In this document: positions 1-9,801 of the stretch, piece by piece
Numbering within the stretch: position 1 is the first letter of the stretch
Layout of the letters: every line of letters starts with the position of its first letter
NCBI GenBank assembly: GCA_025449115.1
Contig: JAHLKC010000225.1
Location: forward strand, 1-38,179
Source: Chytridium lagenaria
Taxonomy: Eukaryota > Chytridiomycota > Chytridiomycetes > Chytridiales > Chytridiaceae
Direction: 5' to 3'
DNA length: 38,179 nucleotides
The notes under the pieces: generated by a model
Databases searched by the model: none
Seen by the model: the letters and a program-made list of their open reading frames with translations, nothing else
What the model was told of the DNA's origin: nothing
Program-made: the position numbers and the translations under genes

Positions 1-252
1 GTAATTCCTGCGAAAACGAAGAGGGAGTTGGTCGTTGAGGGGCTAACTCAAATTGCAAAAGGATTCCCATCACTGGCATCAAGTATCCTTGGAATTATTG
101 AAGGTACACCTTTCTTCTGAGACTTGAAACTCAACCTGTTTTAGATGCCGGAAGATTGGAGCAGTGTGACGCTATTGGTGTCCAAAAAAGCTAAAGCCAT
201 TGTTGCAAGCTATCTGAACGATCCAAAGATTTTAAATAAATCTGTACAATAA
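1..252 (+). CDS. 3' end of an unidentified gene (partial)
   Basis: An open frame runs from base 1 to about 103 and continues across a small intron (about 104-154; GT donor after GAAG, acceptor GGAAG) into an exon ending at TAA 250-252. The joined C-terminal piece is about 66 residues, mostly helical in character and rich in Lys and Leu (ends ...DPKILNKSVQ). The nearer acceptor TTTTAG at 144 would give a premature stop, which is why the later one is preferred. No family is recognised and the N-terminus lies outside the window. Its stop codon is only 36 bp from the convergent methyltransferase stop. Confidence 0.45.
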
Positions 253-288
253 GCCCCAAAGGCAACAACCTATTTATATACAGATATA

Positions 289-1609
289 TCATAATCGCGC
301 ATGAGCTTGTTTGGTGAGCTTATAAAAGGCAGTTTCCTGACTTCCAACATCAATATCTTCAAAACTCTTAAAACCACTTTCGTAACAAGCTTGTTCGGCT
401 TCTTCCTTTCCCCATGCAGCTCCTACCCCTTCACCTCCATTCGCCAGCGACTGTGTCATGCAATGATGCAAGCTGACGCCGTACAAGAAAGCTCCGCGCG
501 GTCCGATATTATTCTCGAGGTGTGAGCTCGCCTTTGGCTCAAGCATGATATATCTTAAAACAGGTTATGTCGATTACCGATAAACGTCTTACATCCCATC
601 ATCCTTTAACGCCTCGCTGATACGCTTTAAAGCAAGCTTCGGATGAGGAATATCGTGTATCACATCTACTGTCAACAGCACATCAAATGGACCACCAGAT
701 CCAGAGACGTGAGGTAGCGAGGTAGGTACATCTTCAGCCTTCTTAGCTTCAAACTTTAGGTTCTTGATCGACGGTTCCTTTGCCAACTTTTCATTTGCAG
801 CCTCAATGGACTTGACATCGATATCATAACCGTAAAACTTTGAGTTTGGGAATCGCTTAGCAAGGTAAAGCAGAACGTTTCCAGATCCACATCCAATATC
901 AGCGACGGTCGCGCCCTGCGGCCGTTCAAGTCTTTCAATAAATCCAGGAACAGCTCGAAGCTGCTTCTCCACCAAAACCTTGACAAAGCCAGGGCCATGA
1001 GCCCGACCCATGGCTTTCACAAAATCCGCCCCGAAAACACTGAAAGGAACACCGCTCTCAGAAGCATCCGCAGAGGGTTTAAGGAAGCAATCCGAAACCT
1101 TGTCTGCGACATTGAAAAGAAGTCGAATCATGCCGAACCAACCAGCAGAGAACATTGGAGAGGTCTCGTCGGCAAGGATAGGGATATGCGCGGCGGGCAA
1201 GATGAACTTTCCAGATTCTGTTGACGAGCCTGAGGGTTTGAATTGGATGATGCCTGCAGCGGCAAGGGATGATAGGCATTCCTTCAAGTAACGCTGCGAC
1301 CAAGCACCAGCACTTGTGCCGTTGAAGTTGCCTTTGGCGAGTTCTTCAACGCTGATACCTTTTTCTCCGGCCGCTGCAAGAATTTTGAAGAGGTCCAGGC
1401 GGTCAGCAATGTACATGGTAGAGAGGATCACCGCGCTCGACGACATGCCGCCAACTCTGAAGATGGATGGGAAAGCATCAGCGATCATGGAGCTATGGAT
1501 TTCACGACCACGGGAACAAACACGACTCAAGCCGACCCTCCACTAAAGTCTTTATCAACCCAACTTGCCTCTCAAACAGCTCGCGTGTAGCCTTTTCATC
1601 GTCAGCCAT
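289..1609 (-). CDS. SAM-dependent class I methyltransferase
   Basis: The protein has an N-terminal winged-helix-like region (residues about 30-130; IADRLDLFKILA resembles the dimerisation/wHTH part of O-methyltransferase-like enzymes) and then a Rossmann methyltransferase domain. Motif I is clear (VADIGCGSGN), with the acidic residue at the end of strand 2 in GYDID and the post-motif VLLTVDVIHD. A 39-nt intron (554-592, donor GTAAG, acceptor TTTTAAG) joins DDG to IYIMLEPKAS, restoring the expected 'ILLMEPK' strand. The start is taken at ATG 1609; this needs a 31-nt intron (1493-1523) or a one-base indel before residue Met1488. If that exon is wrong, ATG 1488 is the start. The substrate cannot be read from sequence; the fold resembles fungal and animal 'methyltransferase domain 25/31' proteins. 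Confidence 0.8.
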
Positions 1610-2403
1610 GACCTGATGGTTTTTTGATGGACAAGTTTTCTTATTAATTGTTTTCGTTCATTGTAATTCGCTGACTCCCATACGGATTACTATTCATGCA
1701 AAAACACAGCAATCGGCAATATTTATACGTTGGTAGAATTCACGACGTGACTTTACATGCATCTACGATTATGGAGCGGAGGGACCTCTTTCAGTTCACA
1801 CTGCAACTCCTCATGATTTGATTTTTCCTTTCCGGCTCTTTGAAATGTAGTGGTCCGGAACGGCAGAGTCAATCTTTGGTTGCTGACAAACTTCAAGTAT
1901 AAAAGGACGTTCTTCCAAACTTGACTGTGGTGCTGCCAGGAGTGCGATGTACAATTGAAGGTCAAGATAAATAAAGAATACCACCTAGTCTAAATATTTA
2001 ACACGCTGGCTTTATCAAACAGCAATTGAACTTGGACAGTTAAGAATTTCACCGATTCGCGGCTGCCTTGTCGACACTGAATAAACGACATGTTCATGGC
2101 AAGTGTATTTAAAAGTGCTTCGTGTTTAATTTTGAAAAAAGGCCATCATCAACAGCCATAATAAATAAAGGATATAAACGATAAAGTAAAAGTTGGCTTC
2201 TGGTACAATAGGTTACCGCTCCAAAACAACAAAAAAGATAAAGTTGTGTATCGGAAAAGCTCGATATGGGATGAGGATATGCGAGGTGAGGAGATAGGGA
2301 AGGGATATTGTCAAAGGTATCAAACAAAAGTCTTAAATAAATCGCAGTGTCCATAATATACAACAACCAACAAAAAAAAAAGGTACAATAACACAGCGCG
2401 CAA
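1610..2403. other. Intergenic, no gene seen
   Basis: About 790 bp between the methyltransferase start and the 3' end of the coiled-coil gene. It is AT-rich with several AATAAA-like motifs (for example near 1967-1975 and 2160-2168) that could serve 3' processing of minus or plus transcripts. The short open frames on the minus strand show no coding character. Confidence 0.5.
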
Positions 2404-5400
2404 TCAAGCCTTGACGCGTTCCAAAGCTGGCTGTCCAACAAATCTCGCAAACAATCCCAGCCATCTATCCATCAACCCACTTGGCCCCTCCTCATCCCTT
2501 CCGAAACCCCTCTCCTTCTCATCCATCTCCTCCTCCCTCAACGACCTCTCCCCATCATCCAATCTCGCAGTCGTATGATCCGACCACGCCAAACTGCTCC
2601 TCCCCATTGCCGAAGCAAGCTCCACAGAGAGCGGAACACTCCGAGCAGTCGACAAATCATAAAGATTAAACCTTCGTAAAACGTCGCTGGCTTCATCGTC
2701 ACGCGCTTCCTCATCTTCATCAAGATGTCGCCTCAGTGTTCCAGAAGCCGACGATGACGGTGACATGAGACTTGAGCCCCTCGTTGAGAAAAATTCATCC
2801 TCATCATCGTCGTCCCCATGGTGATGGTGATGATGCGGGAATGGAAGCGGCGGTGAAGCAAACGCAGTGGGAGACATAGTCACCGACCCCTTTGCTGTCC
2901 TCCAGCTCTGTGATGCAGTTTCTGCGATAACAGAGGAGGCTGGTGACGACCGGTTAGACCGCTGAAGCGGGGGTGACGGAATCCGTATAGACAATGGCGA
3001 ATCATTATCAAACGGGGAATGAATTTTGGGCATCTTAGGTGAAGTCACAGGCGACGTTCTCAACCTCAAATCGGTTGCCTTGTTCTTCTCCATTCTCTGC
3101 AAAGAATCTATCTCCATGTCTTCGTCAAACAAAGGAGACGATGTGTCATGAACCGCAACGGCACCTACGACGCGGTCATAAATTCTTGCAGAAAGACCCA
3201 TATCTCCTAGTCTCTTGGGTGTTGGAGTAAGGGACATGGGATGAGATGCACCCCAAGGTTCAATTGGAACCCTAAATCGTCTCGGAGAAACAGGGACGGA
3301 AATCGAAAGACCAGGTATTTTCACAATGGCAGGGTCGGACCGTGACTTAACACGAGAAAGGGTGACGGCTTCTGCCAGTCCTTGAGGAAGGGACAATTTT
3401 GCAGACGGCGGTGTGGCTGTTGACACGGGAGACTCTAAAACAGTACTAAATGGTTTCTGAGCCTTCCGGGTGGATAGCACATTAAATGCCGAAGATATGA
3501 ACGAAGTGGGGCGGCGAAGCGGTGATGTGCTATGCACCACGCGAGTCTCCTCGGATGTACGTGACTTCTCTAAATCAAGCGAGTTTGGTCTCTGTGATGA
3601 AATGTCACGAAATGGATTTGACGCAGGCCGTGTTGGGGAAGGCGGAGTCTTGTCGCTTGAAAACATTGAGCTCAATTTATCCCCTTGCCGAACAGGCGAT
3701 GCGGTTAACCGCTCTGCAACAATCTTTGAGGGCGACACAGGGAAGACTCCGGAAGCCGCCATAGCAGCCTCCATAGCCGCATTCTTTGCCCTCTCCTCCT
3801 CCAACAACCCATTCAATTCCTGTATGTATCTCTCCATGCGATCCACATTGAGGAGTTTCAATTCCCTCTCCCTCGCATCACTCTCTAGAAGATAGCACCT
3901 GTCCTCTGAAGCTCTAAGCAGTGCAATCAATCCCTCTAGTCTCCTGTCCGCCTCCTTCTTGGCAGATAAAAAACGTTCCCTTTCCCCCTCCATCGCATCC
4001 AACCGAATATGCAAGGAAGTCACGGCAGCCTCAAGATCTTTCACAGCCAAATCTTGAGGATGTATGCCTGACTCAATACCATCCCAAGAAGTCGTCCGTG
4101 CCCTCCTCTTATCCGCTCGCTCCCTTGCCCATCTCCGTCCCTCATCCTCAAGCTGTTCGACCCTCGCACAAGTTCGTGCGAGATCTGTTCGGACAACTTC
4201 GACTTCATGTTTCGCCTTGGAGCAGATTGTGCGTTCAGCATGAAGACGCGCCCGGAGTTCAGAGATTTGGGTTGTAAGATCTCCCACAGTTTTCTCAAGA
4301 GACAGGATGTAGCCTGCGGCGTCAAAGCGATTTAACTGTGGGCTGATGAATGGTGATTGGCGGGGTAATGTGTCGCGTTCGTCCTCTGAAGTGTGTGAGT
4401 CATCCTGATCCCAGTTGCGTGAGGTTTTAGGTTGAGGTGATCGTCTCTGTGCATGAGAAGGCGATGTGGAATTGCGGGATGGAGATGACGAGTTTGACGA
4501 TGCTGTTGATCTACGTAATGATGCGGCGGAGACTCTTGAGAACCGTTGTGGGCGGTGGGATGGTGGAGGGGAGTCATTTCCTGTGCTAAAGGTCTCTCCC
4601 TGAGGATAATTATTTTCGTCCTCGGAGGAAACGGCGCTGCGTGATGATGAGACTGTGTTAAAGGCTGGTGATGAATCCGTACGAGTGATAGGACTGCCTT
4701 TGGCGTTGAACCGCATAGCTCTACGCCTAAGCCGTGATGAAGGGATTGGGGTGGATGAGGGTAATTGATCGAATGAGGGTGAGGAAGAGTAGCAAATGTT
4801 CTGAGTTGCGATGGCATTGGTAGTGTCTGGTGTATGCTCGAAGAGGATAGAGTCTGGTGCACTGCGTAATAGGTCAGGTAAGGATGTGTTGGTTGATAAT
4901 GATGATTTTTGGCGTTGTAGAGATTGAGGGGGAGTTTGATGGACGGGTTTATGTATTTGCTGTTGAGGTTGTTGTGCATACTGTTGTTGGGTAAGGAGGT
5001 CATCATATGCTTTCCGAAGCTCGTCATTGACTTGCAAAAGATGCTGTCCGATTTGTGCAGCAACAACGAGGTCTACATAAAATAAAGTTAAACGGATCAG
5101 CTTCACCGCGTTTGTTCAAAACACCGGTCACTATCACCTTGCTCCTTCGCCAGCAATGCCTCCTCTTTCTCCTTCAACATCAATTTCAACTCCTCCTCTT
5201 GCAAAAACTGTCGACTCTCATGAACCATGAGAGTGTCCCGCATTTTCGGTAAGGATTTCTGGTCTCTCAACCGAGCCCACCGATATGGCTGGTCGATGGA
5301 TGTCTCGTCCACTTCGCCGAGGCGGTTTGCAGGCAATGAGGTCGTTGAGCTGCCTGCAAATGACCAAAGTGTTTCCAAGCGAAAAGGTAAAAAGAAATGT

Positions 5401-5636
5401 CAGATGAAATCACCCACTCAATTGCCCCTCAATGTGGGGATTCCAAAACACTCACGGGATCCCCTGGCGATGGATGGGGGATGATGGCGACGGAGGGTGG
5501 TGGGATCAAAATATGAGGACTTGGTAGGAAGCTGGATGAGGCAGCTTGGTCGATGTCCGTCCAAGTGGTGTAAATCTTCTCTATGTTTGCGAAGATCACC
5601 CGCATTGGAGTTCGTGTCCCTTCTCGGAGGGATCAC
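2404..5636 (-). CDS. Coiled-coil protein with CC1-box, candidate dynein adaptor
   Basis: The main exon (5072-2404) joins an upstream exon (5353-5138) across a clean intron (5073-5137, GTGATA..TATGTAG). The junction reads LAKEQ-DLVVAAQIGQHLL. AAQIG followed by LL matches the CC1 box (AAxxG) of dynein-activating adaptors such as TRAK/HAP1, BICD2 and Spindly, which binds dynein light intermediate chain. A second long coiled coil follows (about 3740-4300), then a Ser/Pro-rich tail with a six-His/Asp-Glu run near 2800-2830. The 5' end is unsettled: a donor at 5455 (GTGAGT) is good, but the ATG at 5605 arrives in phase 0 while the exon starting 5353 needs phase 1. A one-base indel or another 5' exon is likely. 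About 1,000 residues. The coiled coil and CC1 motif are seen; the dynein link is inference from family knowledge. Confidence 0.75.
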
Positions 5637-6220
5637 ACCCCCTCTGAGGGTGTTTTAAGTCACTTATTCTTGATACGAAGAACTTGATGAGGTTTGATTA
5701 TGCGGATGGTCTATGAAAAGTTCAGGGTATCTGGGGCGACGAGAGGTAACGAGGCGGACGAACAACCGACGACCGGCGCACCCGTTTTGTTTTGAACCTC
5801 GTTGAAAGATAAACTCTTGTACGAGGATGATATTTTCAGATGTCAGACTTCGGATGTTGAATAAAATGGCACAGTTGATGCCCAAACCCGTGTTTGAAAG
5901 CTCCGCTTACACTCGACTTGTCAGAGTAAAGGACCGTGACCAAGACTTGGTCTTTGATTCGTAGTCACCACCGACGCAACGATCTTCAAACCCCGAAACC
6001 TCTGCGGCCCCACCTTTATATATGTACATTTTCCCTCCGGATGGATCCATGTTTCCGCGCTTCCTGCAATTCGTTGAGTTGGCGAAAAACGTTTAAACTA
6101 TTTAAAATGTGGCGGAGGGATTGTGGGAAATTATGCTACAAGAGTGATGGCTGAAATTGTTTAAACTCGTATCGTTTTCGTTTGTTTTAAAAAAGTACAT
6201 CAAATATAGATTCGTCGTTT
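5637..6220. other. Intergenic / 5' region of the CC1-box gene
   Basis: About 580 bp between two minus-strand genes. It holds an open minus frame (5664-5885) without convincing codon character and possible 5' UTR or a further 5' exon of the CC1-box gene. No repeat or RNA gene was recognised. Confidence 0.4.
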
Positions 6221-7622
6221 TTACTCCACAAACGCTTCGTAAAGATCATTCAATTCCTCGTCGCTAGTGCTTATTTCCCGACTAGAATCCCCTTCGTTCG
6301 ACTGGGCAGGGGAGGATGGGTCTTCAGGTCCCTCGTCGAACGTCGGATCCACATACACCAGATCCTCCGGAATACTAGGAGAGACGCAAACTTGTTCATC
6401 GTCGGAGTCCGAGTCTTCCACCTTGCTGCTCTCACTTGTTGGGGAGCTCACAGAAGAAGAGGAAGTTCCCGACGATGAAGACGCGCTATCCTCCTGAGTA
6501 GTGGCGTCGCTGGCAATCGAATATTCGATGACTGTAGCTAATGACAAATTGATACATAAGAGAATAATAAAAGTTGGTGTTGTCAACCCATGCACTCACT
6601 GCTTGGTGCCTCTTCGTTTGCTTTCAGCTTGGGCTCATCGTACAGTCTCTGACGCGGGGGGGCAGAGGCACATCTCCCAACGTTTGCCGTCTTCTTTTTC
6701 GTTATTTCTATTCGCGCGGGAGCAGAGGCACATCTCCCAACATTTGCCGTCTTTTTTGTTTGTATTCTCCCCCCTGATAAATAAAGATGTTAAGAAAAAG
6801 GTAATGACAAACGATAAAACTTACTCGCACTCGTCGTCGCAGCAGCTTGCGCTTTAGCTGCTTCAGCTTCTTGCGCTTTGGCGGCTTCAGCTGCTTGTGC
6901 TTTAGCTGCTTCAGCTGCCTCTTTAGCCAACTTTATAGCCTTGATGCGTTCACTCTTTCGAATGGGAAGGACTACAAAACGTTCTCTAATTATGCAAAAA
7001 AAAATAATTAAACATACCTGATTTTTCTTGACGCTGCAATGCCATCAAGATTAACGCAGCATTGACTTCGGTCGTCCCCTCCAATCCAGCTGCGATGATC
7101 TCTGCTGCAGCTGTGTCTGACAATTTTGGAGCTGTCAATGAGTGGAAAGGTGCAACACTTACTTTCGCCAGTGAGGTTGCAGCTTGTGCCTTGGCCGCCT
7201 TCGGCTGCACAGGCCAATCCAGCTGATGAAATTTCTCCCACCAGCTCCTCCTCGTCGCTGATCCAGGTATCAGCCTGGGGCGTGGTGCGGGACGTAGCCG
7301 GTTGTCTCTTTGAGCGGGGCGGCATTCCCCTAAATTAGTTGTTAGTTGCCGGTGTTGAAGGTTTCCTCAAGTGGGTGTGGCATAAAGGGGTTAACATACT
7401 TTTATCAGACACGTCATCAGGGGATCCCGTTCCAGCTCAGCCGCGTGCAGATGCTGTCTCTCAGAGGATGTGGGGGCCGATTCATCCGGCGTCCTTGCAT
7501 CGTGCTGGCGACCTACAAGTCCGGAGGATAGGCAAGGATTTAAAGTTGAGATATCCCGTGTTTGTGGAAGGCTGAATTCAATATTACTCACTGTTAATGC
7601 ATGAACTCCTCTTTTTAAGCAT
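6221..7622 (-). CDS. Low-complexity Ala/Lys- and Ser/Asp-rich protein, seven exons
   Basis: No family recognised. The exon model, in transcript order, is 7622-7592, 7512-7413, 7329-7242, 7204-7018, 6971-6825, 6773-6600 and 6537-6221. Every junction keeps phase, and most have good sites (GTGAGT, GTATGT, GTAAGT donors; TTGTAG, TATCAG, CATTAG acceptors). The 7205-7241 intron is only 37 nt and could instead be an indel. The protein begins basic (MLKKRSS; an alternative start is MPPRSKRQ at 7325). It then has an Ala-rich helix with AAEAAKAQ repeats, an exon with two 20-residue tandem copies containing KKTANVGRCASAP, and an acidic Ser-rich tail ending DLYEAFVE. Probably intrinsically disordered and possibly nuclear; the function is unknown. 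Confidence 0.6.
6661..6755 (-). repeat. Exonic tandem repeat, two 60-bp units
   Basis: The motif GGCACATCTCCCAAC appears at about 6667 and again about 60 bp later, each followed by near-identical TTTGCCGTCTT. On the minus strand the repeat stays in frame and duplicates a 20-residue block (KKTANVGRCASAP plus flanks) inside the exon 6773-6600. Confidence 0.8.
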
Positions 7623-7660
7623 TGATGACGCGAAGGACTGAACGAGCGCAAAGAGACAAT

Positions 7661-7710
7661 GGTGTGTGTGTGCGTGTGTGTGTGTGTGTGTGTATGTGTG
7701 TGTTGTGTGG
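7661..7710 (+). repeat. GT microsatellite
   Basis: A roughly 50-bp run of GT dinucleotides with a few interruptions lies just upstream (on the transcript) of the low-complexity gene's start at 7622. A GATGAAGG-like short repeat follows to about 7745. Confidence 0.9.
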
Positions 7711-9415
7711 TCGTTGATGAAGGGATGAAGGGATGGAAGGACGTAGAGGCAAGGGAGGCTCGCTAGCCAGCTACTTCTTTAAAAAGTTTTTGAAGAGTAA
7801 GCCCACGCACTGACTCCGTCCCAAATTTTGAATTGTTTGGCCTTTTAAATCAGGTTCTTGCTCTCCACACACATAATAATAAAAATAAAAATAAATATAT
7901 ACTCTAAAGTTCGGTGGCGGTTCGAGACCGCCTGCGACCGTATTTCAAACTAGGTAACTTTGGGTACATAGATTTCTAACATACTATATATATATTTCTC
8001 TGAAAGATATCGCTGGTCGTGTTCCTTCATCTGGTTTGCGACATCTTTACCTTCACTTCTCATTATTTGCATTGTGCAAATATTACTTGTGAATTGAAGG
8101 AATCGATAGTATTTATTCAGCGTAAGATTATAGTCTTTAAGTGCATCGCTGTTACTGACTAACTTCCTGGCGGTCAAGTGGTTCTGCGCTCCACCCCAGG
8201 TTAAGTTTGCAAGAGAGCAGGGTTCGACCCCTCTCACAGCGGATTATTCAAGGTCCGCTTACTGTAGTTGGGTGTGGGGGCGTTAGGAGAAAAGTAAACA
8301 TTGGCATTTCAACAATAATGAGTAATACATCACCCTTCGGGCGACCGGTTCTTCTCTATTGGTCAATTGGTGCGCTAAAGTGTTGAGCTTTCTCGCGCTC
8401 GCCGCTTTTCTCTTAACCCATTTCTTTCTTTTTATTTATTTTTATTTTATTAAAAAATCTTTAAACTCCGCACAACATGTCCTGACCGTAAAGGATCGGT
8501 CCATTTGTGTAAAGAGAGGAACCTTTTTCTTGGAAAGGATTGTTGGGAAACGAAGTTTATTGTAAGGAATAGTGAAGTGAGAGAACTCGTCGCCTTTAAG
8601 AATAATAAACAATCATGATAGAAGGAGAAAAATGTTTTAGATTTAGAACTCCATTAAATATACAACGAAGGTAAATAACAAAAAGAACTCAAGTTCGAAC
8701 TTTATTCATTCCATCTTGTTCCTAAAAATAAAGGAGAAGGACGCAGAAGCAGATAACGCTAAAAAGGAGATAGTCGATACGACTAAACTTTATCGTGATA
8801 CATGTACTATTCAGCATCAGATGAAGTCAAATGAGCATCTCTACGTCAAAAGCACAACGACAAAAGAACAAAACAAAAAAAAACGGGACTAGGAAAGCAA
8901 ATCGTAGATCAATTTTAGCTAAACCGCCAAAAACCTCCACTACTTGGCGATTAATATAAATTCAGCAAGCCGACTATTATTTCTTGCGAATAATTAAAAG
9001 AGAGAAGAAAAAACATTCACATCGCCAAATTGCAAGCCAAAATACGGGAAGTCCCGAAGTGATGGCAAGGTTCGCGCAAGATTTTATGTCAACTTGACCT
9101 TTTGCCAATTTCTGAGCCAACAAACGCCGGTTCGTGTTGCCGGCCTAAGGCTCCCTAAGGCATCCGATATAGTTATATAAATCCGTTTAGCTATGGTTGA
9201 ATTTGAAGAGGCAGTAGGAATGACACCTCCAAGTTTGGGAATAGCATAAGTTCACCCTAAGGTGCAAACTGAAATGCAGCGTCGACTTCAAACTTGTACC
9301 CGCCCAACATTGCTATTCAAAAGCCGTGTTCAGCTTGAAGAGGTATCAAATAAAGTAAATATACCTTTACTCACACCGCCATACTTTAATTCACTGACAC
9401 ACGGCGCTTAGTAAT
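7711..9415. other. Long gene-poor region
   Basis: About 1.7 kb with no supportable gene. It contains AT-rich stretches, tRNA-like fragments at 7905-8400 (listed separately) and nothing else recognisable between about 8400 and 9415. An open minus frame at 7950-8237 runs straight through one of the tRNA-like pieces and looks accidental. Confidence 0.5.
7905..8400 (+). other. tRNA-like / Pol III box remnants
   Basis: Three fragments resemble tRNA arms. At 7914-7931 there is a perfect T-arm-like hairpin, GGCGG-TTCGAGA-CCGCC. At about 8167-8231 an A-box-like segment (TGGCGGTCAAGTGGTTC, with a D-stem GCGG/CTGC) is followed about 45 bp later by a B-box-like GGGTTCGACCCC. Near 8360-8378, TTGGTCAATTGGTGCGC again resembles an A box. 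The anticodon and acceptor stems do not pair, so none is called a tRNA gene. They may be decayed tRNAs or a tRNA-derived SINE. Confidence 0.3.
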
Positions 9416-9466
9416 ATAGATGAAGAGTACGATGTCATTGTTCTCGGAACGGGACTTACCGAGTCA
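9416..9466 (+). pseudogene. Relic of Rab GDI / REP first exon
   Basis: Read in frame, this stretch gives DEEYDVIVLGTGLTES, the dinucleotide-binding N-terminus of Rab GDP-dissociation inhibitor / Rab escort proteins. The expected initiator before DEEY is ATA, not ATG. The frame hits a stop one codon after the match, and nothing downstream resembles the next conserved block (the LHxDRNDYYGG region). It is therefore an isolated fragment rather than a gene. An ATG in another frame opens a 30-codon ORF without similarity. Confidence 0.6.
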
Positions 9467-9801
9467 AAGTAGGCCAAACCCGCATCAGCCGCCAATTTCT
9501 CACAAGACTCTGGATCCCTAGAACCCATCCGTTGCGAAGGCAAATTACGACTTAAGATTCCATCTTGATATTCCTGGAGACAACCGATGGAGCTGAACTC
9601 AACTTGTGCTTCTGAAGACGGCGTTGCAATGTGGCAACCTGGAGGTGCGAAAAGTAAGGGACCGAATACAAAGGTACGACAAAAGAAGGCACCGAATTCA
9701 ATAGGAATGGAAGAGGCCTCTCCCCATGCGAATATAATATATCATGAAGTCTGAAATAGTCTATACAAGAAGCACAAAAGCGTATATAACAAGTAGGACT
9801 A
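9467..9801. other. Intergenic, nothing recognised
   Basis: About 335 bp between the GDI/REP relic and the 3' end of the membrane protein gene. No further match to GDI/REP and no other coding signal was seen. Confidence 0.5.

Noticed and set aside
5664..5885. Separate small gene or coding 5' exon of the CC1-box gene
   Set aside because: No conserved motif and no phase-consistent junction to the next exon; retained only as possible UTR.
7950..8237. 95-codon minus-strand ORF
   Set aside because: It crosses the tRNA-like segment and has no recognisable motif or splice partners.
8150..8245. Functional tRNA gene
   Set aside because: D-stem and T-loop-like boxes exist, but anticodon and acceptor stems do not pair.
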